Assembly: GCF_040412425.1 (NCBI RefSeq)
Contig: NC_089763.1
Coordinates: forward strand, 47,898,126 to 47,962,125
Origin: Macrobrachium rosenbergii
Lineage: Eukaryota > Arthropoda > Malacostraca > Decapoda > Palaemonidae
Reading direction: 5' to 3'
DNA: 64,000 nt
Below the pieces are notes generated by a model. It was not told the origin of the DNA. It worked only from the letters and a program-made list of their open reading frames with translations, and did no database searches. This document shows positions 55,342 through 64,000 of this stretch, one piece after another. The number at the start of each line of letters is the position of its first letter. Within the stretch, counting starts at the first letter, position 1. Position numbers and translations under genes: made by a program.

Positions 55342-58300
55342 GACCCCAAGTGCATTTAACTTTTAAACATTGTTTCCATTTTATGAAGGTTAGAAGGGAA
55401 ATATTAAATGTTTCAATGGGAGAACAGGGTGACTGAAAATGAAAGCATGAATATCGCAGAACATAACAACCCTTTAACGCTTCTCTGCTAAAATAAATAT
55501 TACAGTGTTATATGACTTTGATTGTCCACCTCGATGCTAACAAGGATCCTATTGATTCTAAGCATGAAGTGTACACAGAGGGGAGGAAAATAAAGGCAGT
55601 GGCGAGATCAGCAAAAAGAAAGACGGGGCTTTGAAGCTTAAATCCCTCGACACCGAATTTTCAAATTCCATTTCAGAGCAGTTGTTGAAAAGCTGAGAGA
55701 CTTGACTTCGAGGGGAATCTGTTTGCGGAAGGGAGAGGGTCAAATGTAACGACGTCTTTTGTTGACGAGGCAAATATTATGTCAGGACCAGTTAATGTAG
55801 ATTACAATTTTCGCATTCGTTGTAAATAACGAGAGTAAACTGATCGAGTAAAGCATAAAATTATTTTATTGTTACTGAATTCTCAGTAAGTCAAAACAGG
55901 GCATTATGATGTTGTGACTTCTCGATGATATTCAGTCTTAAGAGAGACAAAAAAATATACGAGGGTTTTGAGGGAACAATGTCTTATGCCACTCTGATGC
56001 AGTGTATTGGCCTTTCAGAGATTGTGGCAAACTGCTATTCAACTGTCAGGACCACAGTACACTTACTGACAATCTATTTGCAGAGACTAATTTCATAGCT
56101 CGAATGTCGAGAAACTCACAGAAAGTTTCATGAATAAATAAAAAGAATAAGACAGGGATAAAGAGAAACTGATTTTTCTAGATAATAGTTCATTAATGGT
56201 TGTAAAGAGAAACAGAAAACACTGGGGTAACAGTTCAAAGAAATGACTGCCACTCAGTGCCGCTATTTAGATAAGTTACGAGAGTCAGGAATATGAAGAC
56301 GCGAACGTTAGCATTGTTAGTGGAAGAACAGAAATTGCTTAATTTGCATAAGTATGGACCAAAAATCAGTCAAACAATGGGTGAAACAACGAAAGTACCA
56401 GAAGCTTTTCCAAAGAATGTCAAGGACGAAACGTGCTAAGTGTTGATATGTATGCATGTATGTATGTCAGGAATTTTGAAACTTCTGCATTAGGTGTAGT
56501 TCGAGAATAAAATTGTAAAGCTAAATAGATATGGAAGCTGTTTAGCTGATTTGCTTGAGAGGTGCCTTTCTAATTTTCAGTACTGGAAGTGCGAGAAAGG
56601 CAATGGTAATTACAGTTGTCGAAAGGCTACGTAATTGTAAATATTATCAGATGTTGAGAGAAATGTTTGGTGGCAACGTAGTTGGAAGAATATTGTTTTT
56701 TTTCACTACCTGCTGTGTGCTTGTGTGTGCTTGTGTGAATGTTATCTTATGTTTGTCGGTATGATACTGGAATGCAAGTCAACGGATACACTGTATATGA
56801 AAGGGAATGATATATTTGCTCTACTCAGATTATTAATTGCTGAAAATATTTGCCCATTTGTGAAAGCTTGTTGCCAATGAAACCATCTAACCTACTGTAT
56901 AGGGTGAGGATTTCTGGGTGGTGAAAACTGTTGGTAGATTCATATATAGTACATTATTTTGATATTGAATAATACAACAATAAATTACTATTAATATGCA
57001 ATAAGCCTTCCTATGGAGTTATTGCAGTATTCCAGGATAAGTACAGCAGATGGAAAAGCACTCTTGAATTACTAATTGTCATATCATTTGAGGGATTCTT
57101 TTGTCTCTTGACAATATTACCTGAAGAAGCTTGAGTGTTTTAAACAAATGTGAAGTGTGAGTATTGCATTCATTTTGATACTTAAAGACTGCTTAAATGG
57201 ATCTTCTTTACGGTATTATTAATGTGATTCATTGTGTATTTCCATATTAGCATATCTATTTTGATATTATGGAAATTCATGTGATTCTTTTATCTATATA
57301 TTTCTTTTTTACCATAAACGTATGAATATGCATATGCGTGTAGGCAGTTGGTTTAATTTAAGGCAACCTCATGGCAGCATGGGAACTTGTCCAGTGATGG
57401 ACCCACCTGATCAAATTGGGAACGAGTAAGCGGCCAATTCTACATGTATCACACATCCCTAGAACATCCCTTGACAATTCCTTTCCATCGGCATTTTGTC
57501 AAATTGACATATTAATTGGAAAATTTGAATATTTGTTTCTCCACTGCATATCAGCTCTGTGACGTCGTACGTGTAACGGGTTATAAAATTCGATCTTTTA
57601 CTTTATATGTTAATGGTATTTATTCAATAGCACCGCTGCTGAATTACAAAGTAAACGGGTGATATTTCAGGACTGAGGGACAGAAATGTTTGTCTTTCTG
57701 CCTTTCCCTGCCTTCACAATTTTTACTAGTCCTCACAGGAATTCTATTCGAAATAATTCACCGGGTGAATTCAATCCCATTTTGGAATTCAAAGGAATTC
57801 TATTCGCAATCACACATTTTGGAATTCCACTGAAGGGACCGAAAATTCAAAGCCTTGCTCGAAGTTCCTCCTCATTGGTAAAACTTTCCTTTTTCGTCCG
57901 TTGTGCATACATCTGGGGAATGGATACCCCAGTGCAATGAGCGAGGGGCTAAAAAAAGACTTAGTTTTAGAAGTTCTTTCAGAAAGGAAATGTCCTTCCA
58001 ATGATGGTTTTGAATGAGGTTTGACTTTAAGAATAACGTATTTCTGATTTGTAGATTTTGGACAAGGTATGTCCACATTGCTGCAGTTCAGTCGTTTAAC
58101 AGTTTCAAGGAATGAAAACATGAAATTTACCTTAATCACCTTAGGTAGTTTGAGAGCAGTTCATTAAACATTAGCAAATCAGAATTATTCTGAACTATTT
58201 TTACTTACGATTTCACTGTGTTCAAATATAAATGAGCATAAAAACTCATAATTTGCGAACAAAAAAATTATCTTATTTTGTGATAAACGCCCATGCTACA

Positions 58301-58653
58301 TTTTCGCTAAGGACATATGAATAACGGAGCCATTAATGAAATAATATAGTTGTCAATGTTTAAAAAAGTGAGTAATATCACCGAAAATGATAAACATTAA
58401 TGACGAGAATCGGGTTGATGGCCGGAAGTAGTGAGATGAAAATACCAACTATAAAGTATACTCATTGCAATTTTTCAGAATATTTTATAACTGGTGGCTC
58501 TTTCTGATCTGCTAAATTAACTGAAATTCCAAAAGCTTATTAAATAAAATAACCATACCGGAAAATCGTGATGAGATTCGCTCTTTATATACTGTTGCAC
58601 AAAGGTTTAATATACAAAAGCGTCTACATTAACTATTCAATAGACACCCAGTA
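55339..58653. other. Interval without a supported gene
   Basis: Homologue of 29,315-32,636. It contains the empty TA site at 56,491-56,492 and the divergence step near 58,490. Confidence 0.6.

Positions 58654-58732
<79 letters not shown>
58654..58732. repeat. (GT)n(GA)n compound microsatellite
   Basis: The GT part is reduced to about five units; the GA part is about 36 units. Confidence 0.95.
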
Positions 58733-58733
<1 letters not shown>

Positions 58734-58796
58734 TGGTTAAGTTGTCTCAGCCAAGAAAAATAAAAGACGAAAAAATAAAAGAACTGTGGCATTACC

Positions 58797-58982
58797 ATGT
58801 CAGATCATTTTACTGAAGAAACTGCGGATGAGGAGTTCCATTCCACCTTCTTGTCATGTAGCATAGTCAAGAATTTCAACGGCGCAGGAAAGTTTTCCTC
58901 CATTGCAGAGGGACGCAAGTGTTTTGAGGACGAGGCAATATCGCGCCCAGAACGTGTCGTGGAGTGTTGTGCAAAGATCTAA
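58797..58982 (+). CDS. Doubtful 61-codon open frame, unit 3 copy
   Basis: Remains open despite about eight substitutions relative to unit 1, all of which appear to change residues. Same reservations as for 7,882-8,070. Confidence 0.12.
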   Translation: MSDHFTEETADEEFHSTFLSCSIVKNFNGAGKFSSIAEGRKCFEDEAISRPERVVECCAKI

Positions 58983-61586
58983 GCCGCTCTATTTCTTTTT
59001 TATACTTTTCCCATTTATTTCCTTTTTCGCTTTTGCTAAATAAAGTTTCAGTCCTGTGTATAAAAGTTTCATGGCGCAGGTTGGTTTGATGTTAGGGTTT
59101 ACCATATTTTTTTCCGGAATATCCAGTGGAAGCCATAAGAAATAAAATGTATCTTTTTAAAGGCAACTCAGTGTGTGGAAGTCAAGATTTAACTAATGCC
59201 TTGCGAAAGGGACCGCACATAGATAGCAGAATTTATTTAAGTCCTTTTGGTGTATATGAAAAGCTGAAGTCTGACACCTAGTTTTTCTTCATGGGATTGT
59301 GGACGTCACTCTGTTAAATAGGTGACAGTGTTAAAGGAGAAATTATATATATACGTGCAATGAGGATATTTCCAAAAGTAATATTAGGTGCTGCAACAGG
59401 AAGATATAAAATAATTCACAACATAAATGTTTGACGAAAACATCTCCGGATGCGTCCAAAGTCCATTAAGTTGTTTTATAAACCCCGACGTTCTTCGTCA
59501 AAAAAAAAAAATAAAAAAAATAAAAATTGTTCCATTAGTAGAAAAGCTTCATTATGTGGTTCGGGGTATTAGAGTTTTAAGTATAAAATTGGATCGAATA
59601 GTGGGAAAGACCCATCACGAGCTGGATGATGAAGACCTTTTGTGACAAGAATTTAGCATTTATTATGTGATCATGTCAATAGTAGCACCGAACACATGTG
59701 AATCATATGAATACAAATAAACTTGCGGAAATGACAACTAGTAATTAGCAAAATTTAAGTACATGAATCCTGAAAATTACGCGTTTTTTTTTCCCCTAGA
59801 TATCATCTGGCAAAAGTTGTTATGGTCTGGTGATCTCATTTCCCATTAAACTAACAACTGAAAACTGCAAGCCGTTAACTTTCGCATTACATTAATCGAT
59901 TTAGTGTTATGAGGTTCCCAAATCCTACCACATCATCTATTCCCCCGGATCTGGCGATCACAAATGTTGAGGTGACAACATCCTTCAGGATGACTTTACA
60001 GTTCACACACGACGCCTAATCAACTCAACTCTTTGCTCTTGTGTCTGGATTTTCATCTTAATTTTGGTAAAGTAAGTGCATTATTTATAGGTAGAAAGGA
60101 AGTTTCAAATACATGTCTTTTCACCCCCTATTTATCAACGCGACTGAAGGAATATGAAAAATGTATTCCATAATTTTTTAAAATAAATTGTACTGGGTGA
60201 AATAATCTGACAAATTTGGAAGTATTTGATTTTCAATTTAAGGCCATAAGCATAAAACTGATTAAAGTATTACCAAAGAAGAAATTAATTTGAAGTGAGC
60301 CAGTAAACTTAATTACTCGTTATGGCTTGAATATTCGTAAATGAATAAGATTTAGTTTTCAAATGCCCAATAACCCTCACCATTGCTACCATGTTCTGCA
60401 ATGAAGCCTTTCAAGTTAAAAAGTATAAGAATTCTTATTTTTTCAAGTCGTCTTTTTCAAAATAGAATTAATATCATAAAAGTGTGTCCTAAAAGAGAGA
60501 GTATATACAAAGATGAGCAGAAAATTAAAAATGGATTGGCTGCACTTCAGACTAATATAATAATAAGAAAACGTAGAAGAGGAAAAGCTAGGTCCAGCAA
60601 GAGGACAAAAAAAAGGAAAGAAGACGAAAATACACAGAGGTTTCATCAGAAGAAATAACTAGAAGAAAAGTAGTGGTAAGAATGAACTAATTACCTCAAG
60701 TCGGGAGGTATCTAGAGAATAAAGGAGAGACGTTCAGCTGGAATCCCCAGGGGCTCAAAAGACCCCAGACGACTGACAATAAAGGAGTACGGGACGGGAA
60801 AAAGGTCAATGACCTGGCCATACGAAGAGAGTCCAGGGAATCAGCTTAGAAAACAAAATATTAAAAAGTTTTCCTTAAGCATTCAATTACATTTACAAAT
60901 TACACGAGGGACCTTAACAAGAAATAATAAATGTTTTTACAATATTAAAAAAAAAAAACTTCTATCCATTTTAGGGACCGTGAGCCTTCGTTTTTCTCAA
61001 ATATGACTCAAACTAATTATCTGACCGAAATGGTATTTTGACAGCGCACAAAACACCTCCCGCTAATTTTTGGTAATACAGAGCGTTGTCAAATGGTTTT
61101 TGTTAATGAGTTTACTCTTGACTTACATGGTGTTGCCAAGCATCGCCAAACTATGCATTCGAACGTCCTTTATCCCCATCCCGTTCCTCCCTCCCACATC
61201 CCCTCCCAATCCCTATCTCTACCCACTTTCCTGGCCTCCCCATCTTCGGCCCCTCATTCCTGTCTCTGGAGGAATAGCGGACGTTCGATTCTGTAGATGA
61301 GTCCTGCTGACTCATGCGGCTCTGCCTTTAAAAGTCAAGAGTAAACGCCCTAACAAACAACATTTGACAATGCAGTATATTAACAAAAATTAGCGGGAGG
61401 TCCCAGAAATGGATAGTAGTGCTATTGCATTCTTCACGATTTTTCTCTCGAAAGAAATATATCAAAGCCGTGTGCTGTCGCTCTCTCTCGTTGTATTAAC
61501 AGCTATTTCTCGCCTCGGTCAGAGGTGTAGAAACGTTTCGCCTCTCGATATGGAATGTCTAATAAACAGATAAATTCAGTCCCATC

Positions 61587-61591
<5 letters not shown>
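58983..61591. other. Diverged interval with unit-3-specific insertions
   Basis: Homologue of 8,071-10,278 at roughly 90% identity in the parts compared by eye. It includes about 85 extra bases at 60,816-60,900 and the MITE at 60,965-61,413. The charged frame of the other units has lost its start through a deletion of about 19 bases near 60,462. Confidence 0.7.
60965..61413. mobile_element. 449 bp MITE with TA target duplication
   Basis: TA at 60,963-60,964 and 61,414-61,415 flanks termini TCCATTTTAGGGACC and, on the other strand, TCCATTTCTGGGACC. The inverted pairing continues inside (CTCCCGCTAATTTTTG and TTTACTCTTGACTT on each side), with about 85 extra bases interrupting the left arm. The centre holds a C/T-rich tract (about 61,171-61,255). 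It is absent from units 1 and 2. TA duplication and terminal repeats suggest a Tc1/mariner-derived MITE. It has no coding capacity. Confidence 0.82.

Positions 61592-61665
<74 letters not shown>
61592..61665. repeat. (GA)n microsatellite
   Basis: About 37 units; homologue of 10,279-10,340. Confidence 0.95.
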
Positions 61666-61669
<4 letters not shown>

Positions 61670-61749
61670 TAGCCGAATATCTGTCCACACGAGGAGTATA
61701 CGACACCCAAAGGGTCCCTTTGGTGTGGTAATGATGGGTTCATTTGTAT

Positions 61750-61755
<6 letters not shown>

Positions 61756-61848
<93 letters not shown>

Positions 61849-61892
61849 TTATATTTATAAATGTATATATAAAAATATATTCATATATACAT

Positions 61893-61945
<53 letters not shown>
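61756..61945. repeat. (AT)n and (TTTATA)n cluster
   Basis: AT runs at 61,756-61,836 and 61,896-61,945, with about four TTTATA units between (61,833-61,858). Confidence 0.95.

Positions 61946-64000
<2,055 letters not shown>

Overview
This window is nuclear DNA from an animal, and I see no gene in it that I would defend. The extreme load of simple repeats ((AT)n, (AAT)n, (GA)n, (GT)n), the tRNA-derived SINEs, a non-LTR retrotransposon fragment and a palindromic dispersed repeat that I associate with shrimp and crab sequence all suggest a decapod crustacean. A penaeid shrimp is plausible, but the species cannot be fixed from the window. There is no operon structure, no rRNA or intact tRNA gene, no CRISPR array and no bacterial or viral gene.

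The dominant structure is a head-to-tail tandem array with a period near 26 kb. Base 1 corresponds to base 21,737 and to base 47,868. Unit 1 is 1-21,736, unit 2 is 21,737-47,867, and unit 3 starts at 47,868 and runs off the right edge at the equivalent of about 13,960 in unit 1. The window begins and ends inside the array. Colinear landmarks recur in the same order: palindromic dispersed repeat, LINE 3' fragment, paired (AAT)n arrays, (GT)n(GA)n, (AT)n(GT)n, a charged open frame, (GA)n, large (AT)n, SINE, more (AT)n, poly-T minisatellite, (AAT)n-flanked foldback, then the dispersed repeat again.

The units differ by discrete events. Unit 1 has a 4.84 kb deletion near 2,230, a 1.66 kb TA-flanked inverted-repeat transposon (3,919-5,582) and a large foldback insertion (10,884-11,634). 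Unit 2 has an internal 2.4 kb duplication joined at 42,382. Unit 3 lacks the SINE that units 1 and 2 carry, and has its own 449 bp MITE (60,965-61,413) and a Penelope-like fragment near 62,080. Divergence is mosaic: 16,154 to about 32,500 and 42,382 to about 58,490 are almost identical, whereas sequence outside that block differs by a few percent up to about 10%. The array could be a real segmental duplication, or partly an assembly product of joined haplotypes.

The first 3.5 kb is peculiar. Compared with its two homologues, dozens of short words have been replaced by AAATAAAT-like strings, which I suspect is a sequence-quality artefact.

Open frames of 60-200 codons are mostly translated microsatellites. 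The only small frame with any argument for it (7,882-8,070 and its copies) is listed at low confidence.
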